NCBI RefSeq assembly: GCF_000338295.1
Contig: NZ_ANMO01000232.1
Coordinates: forward strand, 1-64,000
Direction: 5' to 3'
Origin: Rhodopirellula europaea 6C
GTDB lineage: Bacteria > Planctomycetota > Planctomycetia > Pirellulales > Pirellulaceae
Length of the DNA: 64,000 bases
Positions 55,094 to 64,000 of this stretch are shown piece after piece. Each line of letters starts with the position of its first letter. Within the stretch, counting starts at the first letter, position 1. The notes under the pieces are model-generated. The model saw only the letters and a program-made list of their open reading frames with translations. It had not been told where the DNA came from and did no database searches. A program made the position numbers and the translations under genes.

Positions 55094-55683
55094 ATCTAAC
55101 TCCAGACAAAAACGGGGGCCACGATGATGTCTCGTTAACCCGGCGACAAAGTGTCAGTCGATTCGATGTGAACCGACCCAGGTGACAACAGCCTTCGTCA
55201 ATGGAAATTAAACTGACAAGCCTCGGTTCAAACTCGATCGTGTTTCCGATTGAAACGACGACGAGTTTTTTCCACGGCAACTCGGCTTTCCTGAAGTCAA
55301 GCCGAACGCAAACAATGCGATCGACCGACTCACGGACCCGTGGTTTTGCGTGCCGTCCTCTCGAACGGTTTGCCTTTGTCAGGGAACTTCGGCTGACCCA
55401 GTCGAGCAGTCCAAGGCAACACACCTTCGAATGTTCGACGTGGCAGCGAACCGCCGCATTTGGGCAATTCACTTTCTCACTACCGAACACTACGCCAGAA
55501 AACGAAGGTGTCAAAAAAGATCGGTTGGCCGAACCTTAACGGCGAGGCAAGTTGCCGGATTGCTCCGGTCGTATCGATTGAGTGGCCGGACGTGATTGAA
55601 AAAATGACAATTGGACGCACTTATCTATATGAAAACCGTTTGCCATCTGTATGTGATCTGGAAAACGCAATTTGGCACTGTTG
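55094..55683. other. 590-bp intergenic region upstream of flp
   Basis: This region separates flp (reading away) from the 3' end of the DinB-like gene (minus strand, reading toward flp). Open frames here are short and show no recognisable protein features. It must contain the flp promoter, but I see no clear sigma-70 or sigma-54 box. Confidence 0.4.
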
Positions 55684-56859
55684 CTATTGTGGCCAGTCCG
55701 GCAGCGAGAACTTCTTTTGCGTATTGATTGTATGTTCGCTGTAATGCCGATCCATTTGCTTCAACAAGGCCCCTAAAGTCGGCCAACGACTACCCGGCAC
55801 CTTGCTGTCGACAGAATATTCATCGAGTAGATAAGCAAACCGGCGTGAGAATTTGCTGACACGCTGCATTTGACGAGCTTCTTCGGCTCCACTCCATTCC
55901 GCGTTGGCGAATTTATAGTCGGGCGGCATTTGGGCGGGATTCAGATCCATCACAGGAATCGACGCGTCAGCCTCGTGATACATCTGAGAGAAGAACAGCA
56001 ACTGACGCCCCATCATGTGCTCCACATTCCAGCGAGGCGTGTGAGTTCCATTGGCGGGTTTGAAGTTCATTTGAGCCGTTGTTAGCTCCGCAAAGACCGC
56101 CTGAGACTCGGCACAAGACTTTTCCATCGCGGCGAAGAGTTTTTCCATCTCCTCGGGCATTTGCCACGGTTTCGTCGAGACGTTCCACCAAACAACAGCC
56201 GGTTCCGTTTCGGAATCAGCCGATTTGGATGAGATGGCAACCGTGTTGTGATCCTGCGTTTTGACCTGGACCGATTCGGGCGATGCCGATGACACTGAGA
56301 TCCAGTTCCGAACGCTCGAGGGCTTTGGTTGACCTTCGACAACAAAACGTTGAAGGTCCGATCCGATGACCGCATCAATGTTCTGTATTGATGCCAGCGA
56401 TTCGGAAGTGCAACCGGGGCCTGCAACAACGAGGTCAACACCGTCCAGCTGAACATGAACGGCTGTTCCGCCCAGATGGCTCACTTGGATGTCGTTTGGT
56501 GTCTTGCTGGCTGAATCTGCTTCCGATTCATGCTGGGGTACTGGTTGCCAAGTGACTTCGGCTTCGTTGGCTGGTCGACTGAGCATGTAAGTGCCGGACT
56601 CACCCACCGTCACCGTCGCGTCAGTCTTTGGAACCGCGGCCGCATCGCCTTGCGATAAATCTCCGGTGTTCTTCGGTTCAGCTTCGATCGCAACACTCAA
56701 ACCCCAGTGCGATTCAATCGTTACAGTTCCTCCAGGCCAAACGTGAACTGCAACAGGATCACCCTCGGCGGCTTGGGCAGGAGCACTGATCAATGACATC
56801 AAGAGTGCTGCACTAAAGAGTGACGCGGCAACTCCCTTGCAGTGAGAGATCGAATTCAT
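55684..56859 (-). CDS. Secreted protein with C-terminal DinB-like domain
   Basis: This 391-aa protein has a signal peptide (SLFSAALLMSLISAPAQA). The N-terminal 200 residues are beta-rich and Ser/Asp-rich, with no family I recognise. From about residue 235 a four-helix DinB-superfamily domain follows: MEKLFAAMEKSCAESQAVFA, WNVEHMMGRQLLFFSQMYHE and DRHYSEHTINTQKKF, which supply the His residues of the usual metal site. DinB proteins are normally cytoplasmic metalloenzymes (thiol transferases and the like), so an exported fusion is unusual. It lies 69 bp after the TolC-like gene on the same strand. Confidence 0.7.
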   Translation of the reverse strand: MNSISHCKGVAASLFSAALLMSLISAPAQAAEGDPVAVHVWPGGTVTIESHWGLSVAIEAEPKNTGDLSQGDAAAVPKTDATVTVGESGTYMLSRPANEAEVTWQPVPQHESEADSASKTPNDIQVSHLGGTAVHVQLDGVDLVVAGPGCTSESLASIQNIDAVIGSDLQRFVVEGQPKPSSVRNWISVSSASPESVQVKTQDHNTVAISSKSADSETEPAVVWWNVSTKPWQMPEEMEKLFAAMEKSCAESQAVFAELTTAQMNFKPANGTHTPRWNVEHMMGRQLLFFSQMYHEADASIPVMDLNPAQMPPDYKFANAEWSGAEEARQMQRVSKFSRRFAYLLDEYSVDSKVPGSRWPTLGALLKQMDRHYSEHTINTQKKFSLPDWPQ

Positions 56860-56928
56860 CGCGATGGCCTATCGGTTTGCCACGCACCGTGAGGCGGCGT
56901 GGTCGAATCGTGGAATGGTCGTGAGAGG

Positions 56929-58245
56929 CTACTCTAACACGATCCCTTGCACACGTTTCCACTCTGTGATCGCCAAGGAAACATCCAGTTGCCGCGCGAG
57001 TTGATCGCCACGCAACTTCGCGAGTTCCAAGCGAATCAGGTCATCCGAGCCAACGGGTTGTTGGTCCAGTTCGATTGCGGCCGTCGTTTCAGCCAACCGT
57101 TCCTCGGCCCATTGCAATTGTCGATCGATCAGTCCAAGACGAGCGTTCGCCAGGCGAACGTCGAGGACCGATTGCAATGTTTCGTTGCGGATCACATCCG
57201 ACAACGATTCGCGAAGAAGCGAACATTGTTGACGGCGGCAATTTAGATCGCTTGTGTTCGAATCTGGTGAGAAACACGAAAACAGCTTTTTTCCGGTGGC
57301 CGATGCGATGGCCAACCCGGCGCCCGGGCTGAGTGCACCCATCAGTTGCCGTGCCGAGGACAAGTTGCAGGTTCGCATTCCTGCACACAGTTGCTTGACT
57401 GCTTTCAAGTCATTTCGATTTTCCAGGGCGATTGCAACGCTGCTGCCCGCGTCGACGGATTCGGTGGATTGCAATGAATCGATCGTCACCGCGATTGCAA
57501 CTTCGGATTCGGGGCGGCCGGTGCGTCGGGCCAGTTCTTGTCTCAGCTTTTGCGCTGCGAACGTTTGTTGGACTTCCATGTCCTGCCAAACCAGTTTTGC
57601 TTGTTGTAGTTGCAGGACGTTTCCATCGGGCACGCCCAATCGATCGGCTTCGTTTGCCAAGTCGATCAATCGGTTTTGCACCTCGATCCCTTGTCGGGCG
57701 ATTTGCTTGCCGAGCTGTGCTGCCAGCAATCGGTCGTAGGCTTTCGCCGCATCTGCCGCGTCGTCCGAACGGCGACCCAGAGCGATCTCGGCCAAGACTG
57801 ACCGGACCAAGCGAAGTTGGCAGACGGCATCGTCGTCATCACAATCGACTCCGCAAGCGACCGCCCGGGATTCTTGGTCGATCATGTTGGCTTCGGGGGA
57901 GTTCTGATACGCCCACTGCATGACCTGGTGCCGCGTGTAGCTGATCGACGATTCCGCACCGACCGGTTCAGTGAGGCTCTCGACGACAACCGTTTCGATC
58001 GGCTCTGGACTTTCAAGCTCGAGCGAAGAAACCTCCTTGGAGGTCAACGTCATTCCCGCGGTCGGAACTGCATCGCTGGGGGAAGCGATTGTCGGAGAAT
58101 CTACCGACGGCCAATCCACGACGGGATCGCCGGGTGATTGAGCGGAGAGGACCGCCATCATCGCCACGCCGAGAATCAACGGAAGGATCCAGCGGTGGGC
58201 CGGGGACCGAGCGGCTTGGATCGCGGGTTTCACGGCAGAAATCAT
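56929..58245 (-). CDS. TolC-like outer-membrane efflux-type protein
   Basis: This 438-aa protein has a hydrophobic N-terminal segment (RWILPLILGVAMMAVLSA), a Pro/Ser-rich linker, then long amphipathic helices in two similar halves (QNRLIDLANEADRLGVPDGN, QWAEERLAETTAAIELDQQ). These match the helical barrel of TolC-like outer-membrane factors. The beta-barrel strands are poorly defined, and unusual cysteines occur (CGVDCDDDDAVC, CSLLRE). It is probably an OMF-like protein of a planctomycete type. No pump partners are adjacent. It diverges from the signal peptidase gene. Confidence 0.6.
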   Translation of the reverse strand: MISAVKPAIQAARSPAHRWILPLILGVAMMAVLSAQSPGDPVVDWPSVDSPTIASPSDAVPTAGMTLTSKEVSSLELESPEPIETVVVESLTEPVGAESSISYTRHQVMQWAYQNSPEANMIDQESRAVACGVDCDDDDAVCQLRLVRSVLAEIALGRRSDDAADAAKAYDRLLAAQLGKQIARQGIEVQNRLIDLANEADRLGVPDGNVLQLQQAKLVWQDMEVQQTFAAQKLRQELARRTGRPESEVAIAVTIDSLQSTESVDAGSSVAIALENRNDLKAVKQLCAGMRTCNLSSARQLMGALSPGAGLAIASATGKKLFSCFSPDSNTSDLNCRRQQCSLLRESLSDVIRNETLQSVLDVRLANARLGLIDRQLQWAEERLAETTAAIELDQQPVGSDDLIRLELAKLRGDQLARQLDVSLAITEWKRVQGIVLE

Positions 58246-58463
58246 CCCTGGAATGAACAGAGGCTCCCTTTCGTCCGTGAAAGAGTTTTGCAGTTTCCTC
58301 TATTCAGGTGTGTTCGGTCGGATTCTGCGCCCAAAACCAGCCGAGGTTCCCACCACTGCATTGGCGGGATTGCACCGGTTTGGACGAAAAAAACCGATGG
58401 TCCGGTCGAGACGATCTTTCGCTAGACTGCGTCCTTCGCAAAATACCCCGATTTTCCAACATC

Positions 58464-60491
58464 ATGAAATCATCGACCGAATCGAAGTCCGGTAAGGACG
58501 GTCCCGTGTCGGAGGCCCAGGCGGCTTTCGATGCATTGACGATTCCGCAGCAACGAGCCGCCGTCTTCCGATTGCAGGGCGGACGCGAAACCGTGGAGGC
58601 CTTTGCGGTGGCGTTCATCTTGGCTTTGCTATTCCGTGCTTTCATCGCAGAAGCCTTCGTCATTCCCACCGGATCGATGGCCCCGGCCCTGATGGGGGCT
58701 CACAAAGACGTTTTTTGCGACCAATGTGGGCAACAGTTCCCAATCGGAGCGAGTTTAGAAAATCGCACGCCCGCTCTTGAGAAAGCCGTTGTCGGCGGCA
58801 TTTGTCCCAATTGTCGGCACGTTAACCCGTTGGATCTGGTGAACGATCCCGATCACCAAACGTTTAGCGGTGATCGGATTTTGGTCAGCAAATTTGCCTA
58901 CACGCTGAAAGAACCCAAACGCTGGGACGTGATCGTTTTCAAGGTTCCGGTCAATCCAAAGCAAAACTACATCAAGCGTCTCGTTGGCCTGCCCGGCGAA
59001 ACCATTTCGATTCGATACGGCGATGTCTACGCGAGCCAAAACGCGGAAGAGGCGTCGACCGGGATTGGCGAGATCCAACGCAAGTCACCTGAGAAATTGA
59101 TGGCGATGAGCCATTTGGTTTACGACAGCGAGCATCAGGCACAGGCGTTGATCGAGGCTGGATACCCCTCACGGTTGCAGCCTTGGACACCGGGCGGCGA
59201 TTCGGTTCCGAAGGATTCTTGGTCGGTCAACCAGTCCGCCGAAGGTCTCACCGCAACGGTGAAGGCCGCAGACGGACAAACCAAGTGGCTTCGTTACTTC
59301 CACCATTTCCCAGACCAAGAACAATGGGCTGCAGCGATCGCGGGACAGTCGTTGGCAGACGTGGATCCACACAGCGGCCGCCTCGTGACCGACTTCTACG
59401 CCTACGACGCGTATCTGCATGTCGATTCCGATCGTGTCTATGACCAGAAGCCCAGTCCGGTCAACGTCTCTCGTTTCAGACGCCTCATTGGTCAAACTCG
59501 ATCCGATGGCGTTTTCCGAATGGATTATGAATCCGGCGGTGATCTGGCTCAATTTCGCGGCATGGTGGATTTCGGCGGTTCCTATCATGGTGCCGATGGA
59601 ATGCACTGGGTTGGTGATCTGATCGTTTCCCAAACTATCGAAACTTCAGCCGACGCGAAGCAATTGACGTTTGAGATCGTCGAAGCTGGCGTGCGGCATC
59701 TTTGTGAAATCGATCTGAAAACCGGCGAAGCCAAGCTGACGCTCGATAACGGAGAGATCCGCCCTTTTGATGGCGATAAAAATCAGCACCCAGTCGCGAC
59801 AACTTCCGTTCGTGCTGGCCAACAACATGATTTTCGGTTCAGCAATGCGGACAACGAACTCACGCTTTGGATTGATGACGAAGTTGTTGCTTTCCAAACA
59901 CCGACCACTTTCGACTTCGACTCGATCGTCCCGGTCACCGAGAACCAGCCACGTTACGGTGGCCCTGGCAATCCGCTGGACGCCGCACCGGTCGCCGTTG
60001 GTGTGACCGGCGGATCCGCCACGCTGAATCAAATGGTGATTCATCGGGACAAGTACTACATCGCGGTCGACAGCAGCGACGATGGCATGCTCGATTACGA
60101 CATGGGTGCCCTGCGACGCTTCGTCGGTGCCGGATCGCAAACGAACGAGATCGTTCGAGACATACAATTGCTGATGGCAGAGCCGACTATCTGGTCGGAC
60201 TTCCCCGGTTGGCAGAATCGCCGCACGGTTTCGTTCAGTATGGAAGAAGACCAGTTCTTTCCAATGGGCGACAACAGTCCCGAAAGTTTGGACGCGCGTT
60301 GCTGGGCCGGCAACAAGACTCGGTTGGGCAATTACCACAGTCCCGATGAAGACGCCTACAAATTCGCAGATGTTTCGTACGTCCCGCGAGACTTGTTGGT
60401 GGGCAAGGCTTTGCTGGTGTTCTGGCCGCACCCGTGGAAGTCGCCGTTGCCGTTTTGGCCCAACTTGGACCGGATGCAACGAATCAAGTGA
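58464..60491 (+). CDS. lepB: Signal peptidase I with zinc-knuckle pair and very large insert
   Basis: At 675 aa this is about twice the usual length. An N-terminal helix (AFAVAFILALLFRAFIAEAF) leads to catalytic S71 (PTGSMAPAL). C85/C88 and C114/C117 (CDQCG, CPNC) form a probable zinc ribbon directly after it. K171 (YIKRLVGLPGE) is the general base, and the conserved GDNSPESLDAR box is at 602. Between K171 and that box lie about 400 residues, including a region like a laminin-G/concanavalin fold (NELTLWIDDEVVAFQ). The core is complete, so it should cleave exported preproteins. The start is MKSSTESK (58464). lptB follows by 21 bp. Confidence 0.9.
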   Translation: MKSSTESKSGKDGPVSEAQAAFDALTIPQQRAAVFRLQGGRETVEAFAVAFILALLFRAFIAEAFVIPTGSMAPALMGAHKDVFCDQCGQQFPIGASLENRTPALEKAVVGGICPNCRHVNPLDLVNDPDHQTFSGDRILVSKFAYTLKEPKRWDVIVFKVPVNPKQNYIKRLVGLPGETISIRYGDVYASQNAEEASTGIGEIQRKSPEKLMAMSHLVYDSEHQAQALIEAGYPSRLQPWTPGGDSVPKDSWSVNQSAEGLTATVKAADGQTKWLRYFHHFPDQEQWAAAIAGQSLADVDPHSGRLVTDFYAYDAYLHVDSDRVYDQKPSPVNVSRFRRLIGQTRSDGVFRMDYESGGDLAQFRGMVDFGGSYHGADGMHWVGDLIVSQTIETSADAKQLTFEIVEAGVRHLCEIDLKTGEAKLTLDNGEIRPFDGDKNQHPVATTSVRAGQQHDFRFSNADNELTLWIDDEVVAFQTPTTFDFDSIVPVTENQPRYGGPGNPLDAAPVAVGVTGGSATLNQMVIHRDKYYIAVDSSDDGMLDYDMGALRRFVGAGSQTNEIVRDIQLLMAEPTIWSDFPGWQNRRTVSFSMEEDQFFPMGDNSPESLDARCWAGNKTRLGNYHSPDEDAYKFADVSYVPRDLLVGKALLVFWPHPWKSPLPFWPNLDRMQRIK

Positions 60492-60512
60492 TTCACTGAA
60501 AGGAATCGAATC

Positions 60513-61466
60513 ATGAGTGACGAATTTACACCGACATCCTTCCCCACCGAATCGACGATGGGAAATGGCGTCATGCCACAATCGTCCGAACCGGTGCTCG
60601 AAGCGGTTGGTTTGCAAAAGACCTATGGTCGTCGCCGCGTCGTCGATGGCGTGAATTTGCATGTGGGCGAAGCCGAGATCGTTGGCTTGCTCGGACCAAA
60701 CGGTGCCGGGAAATCGACCAGCTTTCGAATGATATGCGGACTCGTTCAGCCTGACCAAGGTCGTGTGTACTTGGGCGGACAAGACGTCACTGATTGGCCG
60801 ATGTTCCGACGTGCACGTGACGGGCAGATGGGATACCTGCCCCAGGAGCCCAGCGTTTTCAAAAAGCTGACGGTGGAACAAAACATCTCGGCATTGTTTG
60901 AGTTGCTGGGCGTCGATCGCAAGCAACGCAAGCAGCGAACCAACGAGTTGCTCGAAGAGTTCAACATCACGCACATTCGAAAGAGTCGTGCGGCGGGACT
61001 TTCCGGCGGTGAACGCCGCCGGCTCGAAATCGCTCGCTGCCTCGTGTCCAATCCACGGATCGTGATGCTTGATGAGCCGTTCGCTGGGATCGACCCGGTG
61101 ACCGTGCAGTCCATCCAGGGCGTCATTCAACAACTTCGTGATTCTGGGATCAGTGTGTTAATCACCGACCACGCGGCTCGCGAAATTTTGACCACCGTCG
61201 ATCGCTGTTATGTGATCTATCAGGGGCAAGTGTTGATCGACGGCACACCGGATGAAGTCAAACGTCACCCCAAGGTTCGTGAGGAATACTTGGGTGACCT
61301 CGATGCCGCCGCCGGGACATCGGTCGATAATGCTACTCCTAACTCGAGTTCACCTTCCACGAATCAATTTCGAGTTGATCCGGCTCACCCACAACCACCA
61401 CCTGCGTCACCTGCCACCGGAACACCGCGACGGCAAGTTCCTCGGCGTCGCGTGACCGACGTTTGA
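60513..61466 (+). CDS. lptB: LPS-export ABC transporter ATPase LptB
   Basis: This 317-aa ABC ATPase powers lipopolysaccharide transport with LptFG. It has Walker A GPNGAGKST, the Q-loop LPQEPSVF, signature LSGGERRR, Walker B RIVMLDEPFAGID and an H-loop ITDHAAREIL. The hallmark LptB segments LTVEQNISALFELLGVDRKQ and HPKVREEYLG are present. It has an N-terminal extension of about 25 residues and a Pro/Ser-rich C-terminal tail of about 50, both beyond the usual 240 aa. The ribosome-binding site AAAGGA is good. It supports an LPS-containing outer membrane. Confidence 0.94.
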   Translation: MSDEFTPTSFPTESTMGNGVMPQSSEPVLEAVGLQKTYGRRRVVDGVNLHVGEAEIVGLLGPNGAGKSTSFRMICGLVQPDQGRVYLGGQDVTDWPMFRRARDGQMGYLPQEPSVFKKLTVEQNISALFELLGVDRKQRKQRTNELLEEFNITHIRKSRAAGLSGGERRRLEIARCLVSNPRIVMLDEPFAGIDPVTVQSIQGVIQQLRDSGISVLITDHAAREILTTVDRCYVIYQGQVLIDGTPDEVKRHPKVREEYLGDLDAAAGTSVDNATPNSSSPSTNQFRVDPAHPQPPPASPATGTPRRQVPRRRVTDV

Positions 61467-61485
61467 CACCTACCTGATTAGCACC

Positions 61486-62733
61486 ATGTCCCCTTTGATC
61501 GCCGCCGACAAAATAGAAGCGGCTCGCAAGCGAATCGCCAATGTGGTTCGCCACACACCGTTGATGCGAAACGCTCGACTCTCCGCACTCTATGACGCGG
61601 AGATTCTGCTCAAACGGGAGGACTTGCAAGAAGTTCGCAGCTACAAGATCCGTGGTGCCTACAACCGGATGTCGCAACTCAGCGACGAGCAGCGTGCTGC
61701 CGGAGTGGTTTGTGCCAGTGCCGGCAACCACGCGCAAGGATTCGCGTACGCTTGCCATGCGATGGAGATCCATGGTCGAGTCTTCATGCCCGCGGTCACG
61801 CCGAAACAAAAGGTCGAGAAGGTCAAACTGTTCGGACAAGAACATGTGGAAATCATTCTCACCGGAGACACGTTCGATGATGCGGCGGCGGAAGCCCACC
61901 GCGCTGCCGATGAAGGACAGACCTACATTCCTCCCTTTGATGATCCCGCCATCATCGAAGGCCAAGGCACCGTCGGCGCCGAGATCTTGGAAGACCATCC
62001 GGAACCAATTGACATGGTGCTGGTCGCGGTCGGAGGCGGCGGATTGATCTCTGGCTTGGGAAGCATCTTCAAACAGCTTTCGCCCGAAACCAAAATCATT
62101 GGAATTGAACCGATGGGCGCGCCGGCCATGCATGACAGCCTTCGTGAAGGCAAGGTCGTGACGCTGGACAAGATCGACAACTTCGTCGACGGAGCCGCGG
62201 TAAGACGTGTTGGGGATCTGAATTTCAAGATCGCTCAACATGTGATTGATGAGATGATCCTTGTGCCCGAGGGCAAAGTCTGCAGCGTGATGTTGCAGCT
62301 CTACAACGACGAAGGTTTGGTGGTGGAGCCTGCTGGCGCGCTTTCCATCGCGGCTCTGGAGCAATTGTCAGAAGAAATTCGCGGCAAGACCGTCGTGTGT
62401 GTCGTCGGCGGCAGCAACAACGACATCACTCGCACCGAAGAAATTCGCGATCGAGCGATGTTGTATGAAGGGTTGCAGCACTACTTCATCATCAAGTTCC
62501 CGCAGCGAGCGGGAGCCTTGCGAGAATTCCTTAACAATGTGCTCGGCCCAACCGACGACATCACGCACTTCGAGTACACGCGAAAACACAATCGCGAAAC
62601 GGGACCGGCGCTCGTCGGTTTGCAGGTCGCCAAAAGAGACGACTACCAAGGCTTGCTGGACCGCATGACGGCCAGCAACATCGAATACCAAGTCGTCAAC
62701 GAACAACGAATGTTGTTCGAACTGTTGGTGTAG
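61486..62733 (+). CDS. ilvA: Threonine ammonia-lyase (threonine dehydratase)
   Basis: This 415-aa PLP enzyme makes 2-oxobutanoate for isoleucine synthesis. The PLP lysine is K54 in RSYKIRGAYN. ASAGNHAQGFAYAC, VTPKQKVEK and the phosphate-binding loop VGGGGLISGLGS follow. The C-terminal 80 residues form one ACT-like regulatory domain (FPQRAGALREFLNNVLGP). It is the IlvA-type with a short regulatory part. It starts 20 bp after lptB, so is probably co-transcribed with lepB and lptB despite unrelated functions. Confidence 0.95.
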   Translation: MSPLIAADKIEAARKRIANVVRHTPLMRNARLSALYDAEILLKREDLQEVRSYKIRGAYNRMSQLSDEQRAAGVVCASAGNHAQGFAYACHAMEIHGRVFMPAVTPKQKVEKVKLFGQEHVEIILTGDTFDDAAAEAHRAADEGQTYIPPFDDPAIIEGQGTVGAEILEDHPEPIDMVLVAVGGGGLISGLGSIFKQLSPETKIIGIEPMGAPAMHDSLREGKVVTLDKIDNFVDGAAVRRVGDLNFKIAQHVIDEMILVPEGKVCSVMLQLYNDEGLVVEPAGALSIAALEQLSEEIRGKTVVCVVGGSNNDITRTEEIRDRAMLYEGLQHYFIIKFPQRAGALREFLNNVLGPTDDITHFEYTRKHNRETGPALVGLQVAKRDDYQGLLDRMTASNIEYQVVNEQRMLFELLV

Positions 62734-62743
62734 GGAGTTCGGT

Positions 62744-64000
62744 TCACTCGACGATGGATTTGAGCAAGGCTTGCATCTCTTTTCGTTTTTCAGCTTCTTG
62801 TTCGTAGAGGTTGTTTGTTTCCATCGGGTCTTGCTTCAAGTTGTAAAGCTGACCGGGGAAGTTTGGCTCGGGTTCCTTTTTGGCATAGGGCTGAAGCGTT
62901 CGGTCGTTGTAGTTGTTGCCGCCTGAGCCTGCGTGGTCGAGGTACTTCCAGTCGCCAACCCGAAGTTGGAATTCTCCGCGAAAACTTTGCGTGATCATGT
63001 GAGGACGAATGGACTCGCCCTCGGGGATTTGTCCCAGCAGTTCCGGAAGCATGTTGAAACTGTCCAGGGCAACGTCTTCGGGCAAGTCCACATTTGCGAC
63101 GGCCGCGAGCGTTTTGAAGATGTCGGTCGTGTTGATCAGTTGGTCCGACACGCGACCGGGCGAAATGCGGCCGGACCACTTCATCATCATGGGGACGCGG
63201 TGACCGCCTTCCCATGCGTCGCGTTTCATCCCTCGCCATCCTCCGGCAGCGTCATGCTGGTGATCTTCGCGCATCCAAACCGTGTGCATGGTTTCGGGGC
63301 CGTTGTCGGAATTGAAGATGACGAGCGTGTTGTCATCCACTCCCAGTTCTTTCAGGTGATTGAGCAAATCACCGGTGAGTGAATCGAGTTCGCAAACAAA
63401 GTCACCGCGAGCGCCGGCCTGAGTTGATCCCGAGTACTGGTCGGCGGGGAGCACGGGGGCATGAGCGATTTGGGTGGAGACCACTGCGAAGAAGGGTTGG
63501 TCCGGAGCCTCCTCGACGTGGCGGTCAAGAAATTCGCGGGTCTTGTCAAAGAACAGAATGTCGGCGTCGACAAATTTGTAGCCGGGAGCTTTCCAGCCTT
63601 CGTCGTTGTCCCATCGCCACTTGCCACCTGGATTGGGAAGCGTGTCGCGTTTGTGACGTTGGTTCGCTGGCACAGGAACCATCCCGTTTTCGATGTACAG
63701 ATACAAAGGATCTGTGGTGGGGCAGTTGGGAGTCACAAACGATTCATCAAAGCCTTGATTGTTGGGGCCATCGATCAACGGCGTGCTGAGTTCGTAGTCG
63801 ATTTCGGTGACGTCCTTGAATCCACCTCGCAGTTGTTTGCCGTCGCTGCCATACCAAGTCAAACCAAGGTGCCATTTGCCAAAAATGGCTGTTTTGTAGC
63901 CGGCCTGCTGAAGCATTTCGGCGATCGTCAAGTCATCTGGTCGGAGGTAGCTGGGGCCGCTGGCTCCTTCAAACGCAGTCAATCGGCGTCCCGTGCGAAA
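62744..64000 (-). CDS. Sulfatase, 5' end outside the window
   Basis: The frame is open from the stop at 62744 to the window edge, so only the C-terminal 418 residues are present. They show FGKWHLGLTWYG, the RTGRRLTAFEG block that follows the formylglycine site, IFNSDNGPETMHT and a C-terminal YNLKQDPMETNNLYEQEAEK typical of arylsulfatases. The catalytic Cys motif lies beyond 64000 and was not seen. It is convergent with ilvA (10-bp gap). It is the second sulfatase in the window, consistent with a lifestyle on sulfated polysaccharides. Confidence 0.93.
   Translation of the reverse strand, partial: FRTGRRLTAFEGASGPSYLRPDDLTIAEMLQQAGYKTAIFGKWHLGLTWYGSDGKQLRGGFKDVTEIDYELSTPLIDGPNNQGFDESFVTPNCPTTDPLYLYIENGMVPVPANQRHKRDTLPNPGGKWRWDNDEGWKAPGYKFVDADILFFDKTREFLDRHVEEAPDQPFFAVVSTQIAHAPVLPADQYSGSTQAGARGDFVCELDSLTGDLLNHLKELGVDDNTLVIFNSDNGPETMHTVWMREDHQHDAAGGWRGMKRDAWEGGHRVPMMMKWSGRISPGRVSDQLINTTDIFKTLAAVANVDLPEDVALDSFNMLPELLGQIPEGESIRPHMITQSFRGEFQLRVGDWKYLDHAGSGGNNYNDRTLQPYAKKEPEPNFPGQLYNLKQDPMETNNLYEQEAEKRKEMQALLKSIVE

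Noticed and set aside
1-64000. tRNA or rRNA genes
   Set aside because: I looked for T-arm GGTTCGA-type motifs in cloverleaf context and found none convincing; a tRNA-scan run would settle this.

Overview
The window looks like chromosomal DNA of a marine planctomycete of the Pirellulaceae, close to Rhodopirellula. I infer this from family content, not from a database match. It carries a DUF1501 / DUF1549-DUF1553 / planctomycete cytochrome-c operon, two secreted sulfatases, a PEP-CTERM protein, many secreted or membrane hypothetical proteins, long gaps between divergent genes, and a sucrose-synthesis cluster typical of halotolerant bacteria. I saw no tRNA, rRNA, CRISPR array, transposase or phage gene.

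Layout. 1-6 kb: a CPPED1-like phosphoesterase, a SWIM-SNF2 helicase and a secreted GH5 glycosidase. 6.2-13 kb: a three-gene operon for extracellular planctomycete proteins (DUF1501, PSCyt/DUF1549/DUF1553, cytochrome-WD40). 13-17.8 kb: a trypsin-like PEP-CTERM protein whose 3' end overlaps a HlyIII membrane protein, an esterase, a stand-alone FtsH-like zinc-site protein, a thioredoxin-like secreted protein followed by an array of palindromes, and a very cysteine-rich secreted protein. 17.8-20.8 kb: a DUF952 protein, a tandem pair of membrane paralogues of which one is frameshifted, and tag. 21-24.8 kb: a TelA-like helical protein facing a tail-anchored protein and a coiled-coil protein. 24.8-30.6 kb: small conserved proteins, an EF-hand/SGNH-like secreted protein, a BPL_N amidotransferase-like protein and a doubled SurA-type prolyl isomerase.

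30.7-39 kb is a sugar and osmolyte locus: a fused HAD phosphatase plus trehalohydrolase-type GH13 gene, diverging from fructokinase, sucrose-phosphate synthase (with its own HAD domain) and amylosucrase. 39-47.3 kb: a sulfatase, queA, ychF, two small genes, and carA overlapping proS. 47.3-55.1 kb, all on the minus strand: lnt and a partial Flp/Tad pilus locus reading flp, a possible 36-aa membrane peptide, cpaA, cpaB, cpaC, cpaE. The tadA/B/C motor and platform genes are absent here. 55.7-64 kb: a secreted DinB-like protein, a TolC-like protein, an unusually large signal peptidase I, lptB, ilvA, and a sulfatase cut by the window edge.

The less ordinary items are the signal peptidase with a zinc-knuckle pair and a roughly 400-residue insert, the phosphatase-trehalohydrolase fusion, the TelA-like/tail-anchored/coiled-coil trio, the cysteine-rich protein, the 41-nt palindromic tandem array and the frameshifted paralogue. 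Long open frames antisense to real genes are common here and I treat them as shadows.
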